The translations under genes were made by a program, and so were the position numbers. A stretch of DNA of 64,000 bases from Cymodocea nodosa (lineage: Eukaryota; Streptophyta; Magnoliopsida; Alismatales; Cymodoceaceae): the NCBI GenBank assembly GCA_036874045.1, contig CM072344.1, positions 8,280,501 to 8,344,500 on the forward strand, given 5' to 3'. The notes beneath the pieces are model-generated. The model did no database searches. It worked only from the letters and a program-made list of their open reading frames with translations, and was not told where the DNA came from. Of the stretch, positions 1 to 10,666 are shown piece by piece; the first letter of the stretch is position 1, and every line of letters starts with the position of its first letter.

Positions 1-372
1 TATTAAACTGGAAAGATAGGCTCGTGGAGTTAACTTAAGTCCACGAGGTTAGTCCGTTGAGTTAGCCATACCTCCACGAACTTAGTCCATTGTGTTAACT
101 GTAACTCAAGTGAGTGCTTACTAAACACATAAAGTCCAATATAAAAAAAAACAGAACAATACACAATTCTTACTCAATCTCTGTGGGATTGACCTGTACT
201 TGCACACAAATACAATATACATTGTGCACTTGTAGTTAAAATACAAATTGGAATTAATATCTAATTTTTGTGAAAGGTTGTTAGTTACTTCTAAAAGTAA
301 TTATTGATATAAGCATAAAGACAAATTAAACAAGTTTAAAAATAGAAGTTAACAAAACATCAATACAAGTTT
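1..372 (+). repeat. Gy1 LTR 3' part and leader
   Basis: Closely matches 54828-55200 in the same orientation, including a shared stretch around CTTGTAGTTAAAATACAAAT, so it is a dispersed repeat and not unique DNA. It lies just before the primer site, which fits an LTR 3' end. The first 120 bases carry gttaactt-aagtccacgag and gtccgttgagtta words that also recur in the copia LTRs of this window. The exact LTR end is not defined. Confidence 0.7.
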
Positions 373-374
373 TC

Positions 375-392
375 TAGCACCGTTGCCGGGGA
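375..392 (+). promoter_or_regulatory. Primer binding site of Gy1 (degenerate)
   Basis: TAGCACCGTTGCCGGGGA differs at two G-to-A positions from TGGCGCCGTTGCCGGGGA, the primer-site sequence typical of Athila/Tat-type plant gypsy elements. It sits between the LTR/leader and gag, as expected. Both changes are transitions. Confidence 0.75.
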
Positions 393-449
393 TTGAGAAG
401 CTAAGCAACTGTGAGTGTTGCTTTGTTTTAATAGCAAGAGGAGTGTTGT

Positions 450-1221
450 GTGTTTTCATCTATAATTGAGAATATGGCATATGCTTATGCTCAAAGATTT
501 CTAAAACCTGTAGTTAGCATATGTGAATTCTATAATTTGGAAGGTCACGACATTTCTAATTGTTTGAAATTGAGATGGTTGCAGATGGCTAGATCACATG
601 AACAACAAATGAATTATCTTCAATATAATAGAGCTAAGTATGAGAATCCTATAGTTTACCCAACTGATGGTCATTTTAGAATGTGTAATATGTTGAGAGA
701 TAAGGAAGTTTGGCATAGGCATGATAGACTAGAGCGTAGCTTAGAGAAAAACATGGACAAACTAGAACAATACATGTGACAGCAACAATAAGTCAATTAA
801 TTAAACTATAATGAAGAATATTTAGAACCTAAAATCATAATGAAAATTGATCAAAAATTGAATGCAATGAGATTAGAAGATCTGGAAAGAAAATTAAAAG
901 CATTGGATGAATTTACAAGTTATGCAATAGGAAAACACAAACGAAAACTTTAATGCTACAAATTTGAATAATTTGCAAGACATACAGACAAAAGAAAATA
1001 CCAATGCAATAGAATTTAAAGAATGCAAATTAAAACTAGAAACAGTTGAAGATCATAATCATGAAAATGAAATACAAGAACATCATGAAAGTAACAAAAA
1101 TCTGGAGGATGTATGTATAACTTTAAGATCTGGAACTGATATACCACCAAGAATTCAAAACGAAAATAATATGAATGTGGATAAGAACAAAAATCAAAAT
1201 GATAATGAAAATGTAACATAG
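450..1221 (+). pseudogene. Gy1 gag remnant
   Basis: Two open stretches (450-779 and 964-1221) in different frames, with stops between. The first has a degenerate zinc knuckle, ICEFYNLEGHDISNC: the outer Cys, the GH and the last Cys are kept, but the second Cys is Tyr. The second is Lys/Glu/Asn rich and includes ITLRSGTDIPP, a phrase like those upstream of the protease in this superfamily. It is much shorter than a normal Athila/Tat gag, so the N-terminal half has been lost. It should form the capsid and bind RNA in intact relatives; this copy cannot. Confidence 0.6.
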
Positions 1222-1406
1222 AAATCAATGAAGAAAAAATTGAATCTGAAAATGAGACCAAAAATGATCAAACAAATCAAATGAAAGGAAAAGAATCTTT
1301 TAAATCACAATCATTAGCACCCTATCCTAAAAGATTACAACAATCATTTCCTGAAAAATAAGAAAAAATTAGAGAAATTTTTGAAAAAGTACAAGTTAAC
1401 ATTCCT

Positions 1407-3053
1407 TTGTTAGACTTATTGCAGAAAATGCCACCTTGCGCTAAATTTCTTAAGGATTGGTGTACTAAGAAAAGAGAGCAAAAAGTTTTAAGGAAAGTCT
1501 TTTTAGCTGAGCAAAGTAGTTCCCTATTTCTACCACAAATTCCTAAAATGTTATCTAATCCTGGAATTCCTGTTATATCATGTACCATAGGATATACCAT
1601 TCTAGAAAAAACCTTAATAGACCTAGGTGCAGGTATAAATGTTATGCCAAGTGATATATTTGCATCCTTAGGATTAGAAGGCTTAATTCCTACTAAGACT
1701 ATTATTCAATTAGTTAACAGAAGTATAAGATACCCTAGAGAAAAAATAGAGGATGTCTTAATTAAAATAAAAAACTTCATATATCCTATTGATATTGTAA
1801 TTTTGGATTCCCAACAAATTAATCATAAAAATCGTGATACCTCTTTAATATTGGGAAAGCCATTCTTAGCAACATCAGGGGCTGTTATAAATTGTAAAAC
1901 TAGAGTAATGAAGTTAGCATATGATAATGAGGATACTCAATTAAACATTTTCAAACTAGAAAAGTTTGAGGAGTTAGAAATGTCCTTACATACTATAGAC
2001 TTTTTAGAGGATGAAGTAGATATGCTAGATGATGTGATTCAAGAAGAATTAAATAGGCAACTCAATTCTGAAAATTTAAAAGAAAGTGAAAGCATAAATA
2101 TAAAAGGAGATTAGGAAGAAATTAATATAGAAAATGATGATGTTCAATTAGGAGCTGTAGCTTCTAATGGGCAACATTTAGATTTAAAACATTTACCTCT
2201 TGAATTAACCTATATATTTTTGGAAGAAAAATGAACATGTCCAATCATTATTGCTTTAGATTTAAAAGAGGATCAAATAGCTAAATTAAAAGATGTAGTA
2301 AAAACTTATAAAGAAGCAATAGGATGGACTATGACTGATATAAAAGGATTAAGTGCAACTTTATGCTGTCACCACATATATTTAGAAGAGAATGCTAAAC
2401 CAATTAGAATTCCTGAGAGGAGATTAAATCCAAACCTTAAAGAAGTAGTTAGGAAGGAAAAAGTGAAATGGTTAGATAATGACATAATTTATCTGATTTC
2501 TTATAGCTCATGTGTTAGTCCAATCTATGTAATTCCCGAGAAATCAGGATTAACAATTATTAGGAATGAAAGTCAAGACTTGATACATACTAAAATTCAA
2601 TCAGGCTGGAGAGTGTATATAGACTATAGAAAGCTAAATGTAGTGACTAGGAAAGATCATTTTCCATTACCTTTCGTAGATCAAATGCTAGAGAAATTAG
2701 CAGGGCAAGAATATTTTTGTTTCCTAGACAGGTATTCAGGATATAACCAAGTCCCAATAGCATTAGTGGATCAAGAGAAAACAACTTTCACTTGTCCTAA
2801 TGGAACTTATGCTTTTAAGAGAATGTCATTTGGATTATGCAATGCATCAGCCACCTTTCAAAGGTGTATGTAGGGCATATTCACTAGAATGATTGAAGAT
2901 TTTTTAGAAATATTTATGGATGATTTTACTATTTATGGAACTTCATATGAAGTGTGTTTAAACAATTTAGACCAAATATTAAAATGCTGTGTGGAAAAAA
3001 GTTTGGTTCTAAATTAGGAAAAATGTTACTTCATGGTTAAACAAGAAATAGTC
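1407..3053 (+). pseudogene. Gy1 pol: protease and reverse transcriptase
   Basis: A single frame runs through the region, broken by stops at 2112 (TAG), 2232 (TGA), 2871 (TAG) and 3016 (TAG). Protease: TLIDLGAGINVMPSDIF near 1611-1661 with active-site D-L-G, then ILGKPFLATSGA. RT: WTMTDIKG, RRLNPN, GWRVYIDYRKLN, FPLPFVDQMLEKLAGQ, GYNQVPIA, MSFGLCNASATFQRCM and the catalytic FMDDF at 2913-2927. The 3016 stop replaces the Trp of the usual LNWEKC, a TGG-to-TAG change. The copy ends just after the YFMVKQ region, so RT is incomplete and RNase H/integrase are absent. Family assignment to the Athila/Tat side of plant gypsy is from these motifs. Confidence 0.85.
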
Positions 3054-4149
3054 TGGGATAACTGATCAACGAGAATTCTATGCCTTTTATAATGTATCTT
3101 CATTTCATGCATATCTTCCACATTTAATCACTACCAGTTTTCCACTTCTTCACGTCTTTTCTTTTTCCTTCATCGAAATACACACGTTCTGACCCACGTT
3201 TACATTTCGAATTTTCTTTAATTATCAATCCTGGATCTCTGAAAAATTTCCTGCAAAATAAACTTTCTCTTTCAAAATTTTTCATCAAGTATAATAAGAA
3301 GTTGTTACTTTAATGTTAACTAAATGAGTAATACAAGTATATATATAACTTAACGAGTTCCTCATGTGCCAACTCACATGACAAGTACTATAGTTAACTC
3401 AACGATCTAAGTCCGTTGTGTTATTATAACTCAACGAACCATCTCCATTGTGTTACAGATAACTAAACGAACCAGTAATAAACAAATATTTTTATAATAA
3501 GAATTTTACTACGTGCAAAAATAACAACTTAAGTATATAACGCTAACCTAACGTGTTGCCTTAGTGTTCAATATAGCAACTCAACGCATTTAGTTATGTT
3601 AACTTAACGAGTTAAACATGTGCACCTCACGTGATACAATATAACATTCGTAACTTATAATTTCACCATGTGTACAACACTAACTTAACGAGTTCATCTC
3701 TTCTTTTACTCACTAACTCAACGAGTTCTCACGTGACCTATTTTAACCTTTAAGCCTCTAACTTAACGAGTTCTCACATGACCTATTTTAACCTTTAAGC
3801 CTCTAACTTAACGAGTTCTCACGTGATCTCTATACGAACAAAACTCTAACTTAACGAGTTGTCTAAACGTGCACTGTTCATGATACAAAAAAAATATAAC
3901 TTTAAAACATATCATGCTTTTCATTAAAAACACACGTTAACTTAACGTTTAGTTAAATGAGAAATTAATGCAACGAAATGACTAGTTATAAACTTAGTAT
4001 AATTTAAGATCCAATACAGACAAGTATTTATATCAGTAAGCTTTTTCTATATTAATTGATGTACTTAATTTCCTTTCACAAGCAATAGTAATTGAGCAAA
4101 TATGATTATTTTTCATTCAGCACACATCATCAAAACAAAATGCTCAACA
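3054..4149 (-). repeat. Element F 3' LTR (truncated)
   Basis: Homologous to the other LTRs in the window from gggataactgatcaac onward and ending on the plus strand in ctcaaca, immediately followed by the PPT complement. The U5-side end (tgtaggatcg...) is missing. A TATA-like run lies at 3339-3348. A 45-bp unit starting ctaacty-aacgagttctcac is present three times (starts 3713, 3758, 3803), against two in B. It shares diagnostic variants with the LTR at 30404-32003 (for example gatgtacttaatttcctttc). Confidence 0.85.
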
Positions 4150-4164
4150 ATCTCCCCCTTTTTG
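4150..4164 (-). promoter_or_regulatory. Polypurine tract of element F
   Basis: Minus strand CAAAAAGGGGGAGAT directly abuts the LTR start TGTTGAG. This is the expected plus-strand priming site. A second similar tract lies at about 4501-4513 and a third purine tract in the spacer near 7449-7458. Confidence 0.85.
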
Positions 4165-4687
4165 ATGATGACAAAACCATATTAAATCAATTATGAAATA
4201 TATTTAACTCAACAAAGCACCTTTGTTGGGTTAACTTTTAATTAAACAAACAAGTTTTTTGACTTAAAGTTCACTTAAGCTTATTTCTATTGTTTGTGTA
4301 AATTTCACCTCTCAGAAATAAAACTTCTAGATGTCAATAATTATATAAGTATCATTTCTCTACCTTTCATTATATAATTTAATAACCATATAATTTTCTT
4401 TTAGATTACATTATCATCTATTAGATTACAATAATCATAAATATCATCTCCCTTTATACTATATGCAATTAAAATCATAATCATCTTTTTTTATAACATT
4501 TCTCCCCCTTTCTGTCATTAATCAAAAAGATAATTTCACAGAATATATAGTAAGAGATATATTTACAACAATGCTTTCTATAAACATTAATAAGAATGGT
4601 AAATATTTACAAAAAAATGTATTGTTCAATGAATCAAACAATGAATATAAACATTACATTTGTATTCAGATACAAGTAAACAAACAG
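4165..4687 (-). other. Element F 3' untranslated region
   Basis: AT-rich, no coding potential. It holds an extra PPT-like tract (complement of TCTCCCCCTTTCTGTC at about 4501). The same layout occurs in B, A1 and G. Confidence 0.6.
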
Positions 4688-6959
4688 TTATCTATTCCTC
4701 CTAAGTATATCACTTATAGTATTACAGATTTTATCTCCTAGATGCCTAATGTCATTTCTGATGTCGTTAAGTATATCATCTAGGTTAGGAGGTAGATGGG
4801 GTTGCTGTTCTACTTAAACTAAATAACTTTATTGTTGTTGTTGTATATGGTCTATACAATTAGGTTGTTGTTGTTGTCGTTGAGGTTGATGCAAGGCTTG
4901 GAATTTTTGCAAATCTTTTATACTAAAAGCTCTCATGCCTTTAGTTTCAAAGGGCTAGTCGGATAAATTCAATTGGCTTGCAAGGAGTCTACATATAGCA
5001 TCACCATAAAATAACTTTGAACTCATATGCTGTAGTTGAGAAGTAAAAATATCAAACCAATTAATTTGAATTCTATTTAGCAGACCATAAGTTGCATATA
5101 AATAATTTCTACTGATTTCCATATTGTGTCCGACTCTCTGAAATAATTGGCATGCAATATATTTGCAATAAACCTTGCCTCTACATTCAGATTTTCCATG
5201 AGTCTCATTTCAGAATATACATCTGGAATATTTGATAAAGATTGAATGTTCCATTCTAGTTGTCTAATCATGTCAAATCTGTTTGTAACAACAACACCTT
5301 CATTCTTTAATCCCAAAATTTCAAAAATTATTTTAGGAGACAATATTAACTCTAGTTTATTTATTTGAGTTTGCAGTATATTTTCATTCTTAACCAGATT
5401 GCTGTAAAAAGCTGCAATAAGCTCTTTATACTACTTCCAATTTGTTCCAACTAGCAAGAATTGAATGAGGCCTTGATACTCAAATAAATCTCTCATATCA
5501 ATCAAATTTTTGAATTTTATTGGTCGAGCATGCAGAATCTGACATGTAATCAGATTATTGTATTTCTACAATGCTTCCTTAGATCTAAAATGAATTGAAT
5601 TACCTTGAATTTGTAATACTATACATAAAGAAGGTGATACCTGAAGTTGTGATTTAGAGTTTAATTCATCTTCAAGAACTTCTTCTTCAAAATGAATGTC
5701 ATGTTGTTCCTCTATGAAAATATTTTCTTGAAGCTGCGTATGTACACTTGATTTTTCAACTTCAATAGTGTAAGGAACATTTTCAATATCCACCACATTC
5801 ATTTGTTCAGTTTCTATAGAAAATACAGAGTTCAAATTTTGCACAAATTCATCAGTTGGTGTATCTGTCTGTAATTTTTCAATTTCTGCAACAGATAGTT
5901 CCATTTGTACATGTTGTGAATTCTCAAACTCTACTTCTATAGATTCTAAAGAAGGCTGGTTGACGTTTAGCTCTTCTGGAGTCTTAACGTTTTCAATATC
6001 TGCTACTCCACAACATTCAACTTGTGAACTAATTACTACCTCAACATTGTCAATTATATCTACAATAACTTGTTCAATGTCAGGTGCCTGATGCTCTAAT
6101 TTTTCAATTTTTACATCATTAGGACTTGTAGTTATAGAAAAACTTGAGCTTATATTTGACTTGCATTTCTTCTCAAGTTTTCTAGCAAGAGAAAATAAAG
6201 TCTCATTATCATCATTAGTTTCAGTATGGTTGAAACTAATGAGTTTATTAGATACACTATAAGGTACAATGTCTAGACATACATTGTCCTTTGGAAATAA
6301 ATGCTCATTCAATTGTCCTTTTCCAATAGACTTTGTTTCTGTAGACATAATTTTTTTAACTTTTCTTCTTCTATAACATTTCTGTTTCTCCTTTACAAGT
6401 ATTGCTGTTTTCTTTTCAAATTGCTCTAGAAAAGTTTTCTGCTTTAATTCTTCAAAAGCACTTTCTATTGCTATAGTCTTTCGAAGACTGGCAACTTTTC
6501 TTTTATCTACAGCAATATGTGATTCTACTTGTTTTGAATATAAAGGAGTAGGGATAGCTGATTCATACTCTTCCTCAAATGCATGTAGTCTTGTACCATT
6601 TATTGGTATTTGAGGAATTCTAGTTGATGTACCTACACCTTTTTCCAAATATTTTGCATATTGTTCGAGAAATGCAATCTCAACACATTTCATTCTGTAT
6701 TCTCGATCAAATTTACTACGAATACCCATGTATGTAATATTTTCATTTGTATGTTGAAGCTCTTGTCTAACTTCATCTAGTAATCTCTATAAATTTCTAC
6801 TAACCTTTTGTCCACTTGAAGTATTTTCTTGAACCAGGTGTGTGGAACTTCATTAGTATCTATTTCTTTTCCTTTTGCATCTCCTCTACTTTTGCCTTTT
6901 CCTCTGCCATGACCTTTGTAGAACTTGGAGACCATCGTCGTAGGTTGTAACAGCAACAA
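4688..6959 (-). pseudogene. Element F ORF2 (extra 3' ORF of the Sirevirus)
   Basis: Start MLLLQPTTMVSKFYKG at 6959; the second Met (MVSK) is also possible. The N-terminus is basic and Gly/Arg/Lys rich (GRGKGKSRGDAKGK). A deletion near 6777 removes the FFPEGI segment and breaks the frame. A 387-codon stretch (6729-5566) follows, with a basic cluster KCYRRRKVKKIM that resembles a nuclear localisation signal, then a long acidic region. A stop at 5566 (A-L-stop-K-Y, Gln codon CAG to TAG) precedes the conserved C-terminal domain (FYSNL, LGLKNEGVVVTNRFDM, ANILHA), which has further stops. The end is poly-Gln then an amphipathic tail ending in ILRR. I see no signal peptide or membrane span. The C-terminal domain may belong to the plant Transposase_32-type family; this is inference from short motifs and needs a profile search. 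Confidence 0.75.
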
Positions 6960-8486
6960 GTGGGAAATATTTTCTTGACAAAGTTTACGAATAACCTAAG
7001 TGCCTGTGTAATAAGTATTTAAATAGGGTTTTTAGGTGAATAACTCAACGTGTATAAGTCGGGTTTGGATTTCAAATGAGTATTGAATATAGTTTATTCA
7101 ATCAAGGTACCCAAAAAATTCCAGTATAACTCATTGAGTAAACTAACCTAACGAGTAAAATGCTATCTAGAGGCAGTTTTACACGTTACCTTATATAACA
7201 TAATGTTCAGTTAGTACACTTAAAAAAAAATTTGCATGCTTTCAACTGAAACCTTCCAAAGACAACACATGCTACACTTAACATTATCTTGAGAACATTG
7301 TAAACTATTCTAACATTCTCTTCTTACGAATCTAAAATAGTTTGTTTGTCTTTTTAAATTGTTTCATCAAGATCTTAAGAGGACTTTAATTCAGATTAAC
7401 CAAGATTTGTATTTTGAATTATATTAATCTGTTTTGGACATTGTTAATCCTCCCCCTACAAATATACTTCTTATATATTCAATAACACACAAAATATACT
7501 TGTATAACAATAGATGTTAAGTATAACTAGACTTTTAAATTTTCTTTTCAGAAACTTCCGTTATCCTGAATTCATAAAAAATGATTTCCAAAATCAATTC
7601 CTACTGTATATGAATCAAAACATAACTTTGAACTCAATATGATTAATTCAATGAGAATAAAAGAATGTATGTCAAATGAACGTTTTGAAAAGTACTAATG
7701 TTGATTCAATAAATCAGTAGTCATATTGGTAGAAACTATATTCAATTCAAAGATATCTGTAATTAAGGAAACACCTTTTTTTATTCTTTTTTTTTTAAAA
7801 GTTAGTTTGAAAAGCTTGAATCATACAAGAGCTTTCTAATGTACCTGTGTAATGAGCTTTCAGTCAACAATCCTAGATCTGATTAGGACCTTAGGTTGCC
7901 AGATTTAAAGAATCTTTTTTCAAGACAACAATCCTTACATACCTATCTGCTCAAGTACAAAAGGCTCGTGATCAAACTAATCAATAAACTCTTAAAGATT
8001 TTCACTTTGTAAGCACTTTTCATTTTAAGCACAATATATATGTATTCCATTAATACAGATGCAATAAAACACAAATCTCATACAATTTTTACTTCTATGA
8101 TTTTACTGAAAATATGAATCAGTTTTAATAAGTTCATACTTTTGATTAACAATTTAAGATGATTTACATATAAATTATTCTACAAGTTTAAGCAATTAAG
8201 TCAAATTTATACATGATCATATGCACTTTCCTCGATTCAAAGAAAACACTTAATCAAAATTTTAGAATTTTAGAAGTATTTAATGTTTTTCATTTACACT
8301 TCCACTTAAAATTGTGAAAACCATTAAAATTGATAACTTACTTAAAATCAATAAGATACTACTATGATTTTACAATAAATACATAGTATCTTAAGCAGTA
8401 GTTTAGATATTTATGATAAGTATATAATATCTATGAGGTGAACAACATCATCAATAATATTTATCTTTTTGTGGAGTTTAAGCATT
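6960..8486 (-). other. Element F pol-ORF2 spacer
   Basis: Noncoding stretch between RNase H and ORF2, conserved in F, B, A1, D and G. It contains, near the ORF2 end, words identical to LTR words (taactcaacg at about 7040, aactcattgagt near 7130, aacctaacgag near 7145, acacgtta near 7182). A purine tract (complement of CCTCCCCCT) lies near 7449-7458. I see no ORF of note. Confidence 0.65.
7016..7025 (-). promoter_or_regulatory. TATA-like box upstream of ORF2 (element F)
   Basis: TATTTAAATA, a perfect 10-bp palindrome, lies about 57-66 bp upstream of the first ORF2 ATG. The equivalent TATTTAAAC is kept at 13497-13505 (B), 23543-23551 (A1), 41456-41464 (D) and 59832-59840 (G), always at similar distance. 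LTR-like motif words lie just upstream. A role as internal promoter is inference. Confidence 0.45.
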
Positions 8487-9050
8487 TTACACATCACATA
8501 GCCTACAAATACCTAAATTTAATCTTATGTTGCAGAATGTATTTACGTCTAGAGGTTTTGTAAATATATCAACTAATTGATTTTTACTAGACACAAATTC
8601 TAATATAATTTTTCCTTTAATTACGTTATCTCTTAGAAAATGATGTCTAACCTCTATATGCTTTGCTCTAGAATGTAATACAAGATTTTTGGAAAGATTT
8701 ATTGTAGAACTACTATCACAATAAATCTCAGTTGTATCATAAGATAATCTAAAATCTTCTAAAGTTTGCCTTATCCATAGAATTTGAGTGCAACACAGTG
8801 CAGCAGCAACATATTCAGCTTCTATAGTAGAAAGTGCTACATAGTTTTGCTTTTTACTAAACCATGATACCAAATTATTTCCCAATAATTGACATGTGCC
8901 ACTGGTACTCTTTCTATCAGATTTAGATCCTACATAATTAGCATCAGTATATCCTATAAGATCTATTGAACTATCCTTAGAATAATATAATCTGAAATTT
9001 TTTAGTTGTATATATCTAAATATTCTTTTAACTGCAATTGAGTGTGATTC
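8487..9050 (-). pseudogene. Element F pol remnant: RNase H
   Basis: Copia RNase H C-terminal part: GYTDANYVGSKSDRKSTSGT, LVSWFSKKQNYVALSTIEAEYVAAA, IYCDSSSTINLSKN, HSRAKHIEVRHHFLRD, LVDIFTKPLD, ending CRLCDV and a stop at 8487. The catalytic acidic residues D (YTDA), E (TIEAEY) and D (YCDSS) are visible. A 2-base loss near 9003 shifts the frame. The fragment ends at 9050 in KESHSIAVKRI, upstream of which RT is missing. Confidence 0.85.
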
Positions 9051-9055
9051 AATAT

Positions 9056-9083
9056 ATCCTTGAAAAGATTTTTCGTTTTGTGT
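9056..9083 (-). repeat. Split LTR fragment, left piece
   Basis: ATCCTTGAAAAGATTTTT and following bases match the U5-side repeat of the LTRs. This is the left piece of the LTR that continues at 20088 after element B inserted into it. Bases 9051-9055 match neither side. Confidence 0.7.
9079..9083. repeat. Target site duplication of element B, left copy (TGTGT)
   Basis: TGTGT immediately left of the B LTR (9084) is repeated at 20088-20092 immediately right of it. Five bases is the usual duplication length for Ty1/copia integration. Joining the flanks restores a continuous LTR repeat. Confidence 0.85.
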
Positions 9084-10651
9084 TGTAGGATCGTATGGCT
9101 ACACAAGAGGGGGGTGAATTGTGTATTTTTAATATTTTCTGAAATATAATTGAAACTTTAAAACTCAAAAACAAGTCGAGACATTGTTTTCGTAAAATCA
9201 TTTTTATTCAAGGTTTCAATTACAATATACAATTCAATTCTCCTTAGAAATTGTAGATGCAATTATATTTCGATACCATGTATCATCTAAACAATTTCAT
9301 AACTACAAATAGAGAAAACTAATTTGCGGAATTTAAAACTTTTCTCCCTGTTTGAGATCTTTCTTCTTCTTCAGCAATTCTTCAGTGACAAATATCTTGT
9401 CTTTTCATGCTTCACCGAATTTGCTTTCTTCTAATACTTCAAATCTTCAGTGACGAAAATCTTACCTTTTTATGCTTCACTGAACTTTCTTCCACTTGAG
9501 AGATTTTCCCGAAGAGGTGTTTTTGATCCCTGAAAAAGATTTTTCTTTTAGTGTGTAGGGATGATTTGATCCTTGAAAAGATTTTTCTTTTTGTGTGCAA
9601 GGATAAATTGATCAACGAGAATTCTATGCCTTTTATACTGTATCTTCATTTCATGCATATCCTTCACGTTTAACCACTACTAGTTTTCCACTTCTCCACG
9701 TCTTTTCTTTTTCCTTCATTGAAACACACACGTTCTAACCCACGTTTATATTTCGAATTTTCTTTAATCATCAGTCTTGGATCTCTGAAAAATTTCCTGC
9801 AAAATAAACTTTCTCGTCCAAAAGTTTTTCATTAGTGTAATAAGAAGTCGTTACTTTAATGTTAACTAAACGAGTAACACAAGTATATATATAACTTAAC
9901 GTTTCTAACTTAATGAGTTCCTCATGTGCCATTTCACGTGACAAGTACTGCAGCTAACTTAACGAACTATGTCCGTGGTGTTATGCTATCTCAACGAACC
10001 ATCTCCGTTGTGTTATGATAACTCAACGAACTAGTAATAAACAAATGTTTTTATAATAAGAATTTTACCACGTGCAAAAATAACAACTTAAGTTTATAAC
10101 GCTAACTTAACACGTTGCCTTAGTGTTCAATATAGCAACTCAACGCGTTTAGTTATGTTAACTTAACGAGTTAAACATGTGCACCTCACGTGATACAATA
10201 CAACATTCGTAACTTATAATTTCACCACATGTATAACACTAACTTAACGAGTTCGTCTCTTCTTTTACACACTAACTTAACGAGTTATCACGTGACTTAT
10301 TTTAACCTTTAAGCCTCTAACTTAACGAGTTCTCACGTGACCTCTATACAAACAAAACTCTAACTTAACGAGTTGTCTAAACGTGCACTGTTCATGATAC
10401 AGAAGATATAACATTAAAACATATCATGTTTTTCAATAAAAACACATGTTAACTTAACGTTTAGCTAAATGAGAAATTAATGCAACGAAATGACTAGTTA
10501 TTAACTTCAGATCCAATATAGACAAGTATTTATATCAGTAAGTTTTTTCTGTATTAATTGATGATTTTAATTTCTTTTCACAAGCAATAGTAATTGAGAA
10601 AATATGATTATTTTCATTCAGCACACATCATCAAAACAAAAATACTCAACA
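9084..10651 (-). repeat. Element B 3' LTR (1568 bp)
   Basis: Plus-strand ends tgtaggatcg and actcaaca give TG...CA termini on the element strand. TATA-like tatatatata lies at 9884-9893. A possible polyadenylation signal (AATAAA on the minus strand) lies at 9203-9208. The U3 side carries many AACTYAACGAGTT and CACGTG words; the U5 side has a duplicated ttcagtgacga-type unit (about 9373-9500) and a duplicated ccttgaaaagattttt unit. Confidence 0.92.
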
Positions 10652-10666
10652 ATCTCCCCCTTTTTG
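10652..10666 (-). promoter_or_regulatory. Polypurine tract of element B
   Basis: Minus strand CAAAAAGGGGGAGAT directly precedes the 3' LTR. A second tract of the same kind lies at about 10959-10970. Confidence 0.88.

Larger units (their letters stand above)
1..3053 (+). mobile_element. Gy1: truncated Athila/Tat-like Ty3/gypsy retrotransposon
   Basis: Plus-strand fragment holding, in order, the 3' part of an LTR/leader, a degenerate Athila-type primer site, a gag remnant, and a protease plus reverse transcriptase in one frame. The order PR then RT with no integrase before RT, and the RT text, place it in Ty3/gypsy (seen plus family knowledge). It stops abruptly in RT near 3053, where Sirevirus LTR sequence begins, so RNase H and integrase are missing. 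The reading frame carries several stops. The element starts outside the window. Confidence 0.85.
3054..9050 (-). mobile_element. Element F: 3' half of a Sirevirus-like copia element
   Basis: Read on the minus strand this fragment runs RNase H (9050-8487), spacer, ORF2 (6959-4688), 3' untranslated region, PPT (4164-4150) and a truncated 3' LTR (4149-3054). gag and most of pol are missing. At 9050 the RNase H coding stops and, after a few unmatched bases, LTR sequence starts, so the join looks like illegitimate recombination and not an insertion. No target duplication can be identified. Confidence 0.85.

Noticed and set aside
1016-1261. Minus-strand frame opposite the gypsy gag
   Set aside because: A shadow of the Asn/Lys-rich plus-strand coding; His/Phe-rich composition follows from base bias.
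4688-6959. Calling ORF2 an envelope gene
   Set aside because: Its position matches the env-like ORF of Sireviruses, but I see no signal peptide or membrane segment, so I left the product unnamed.
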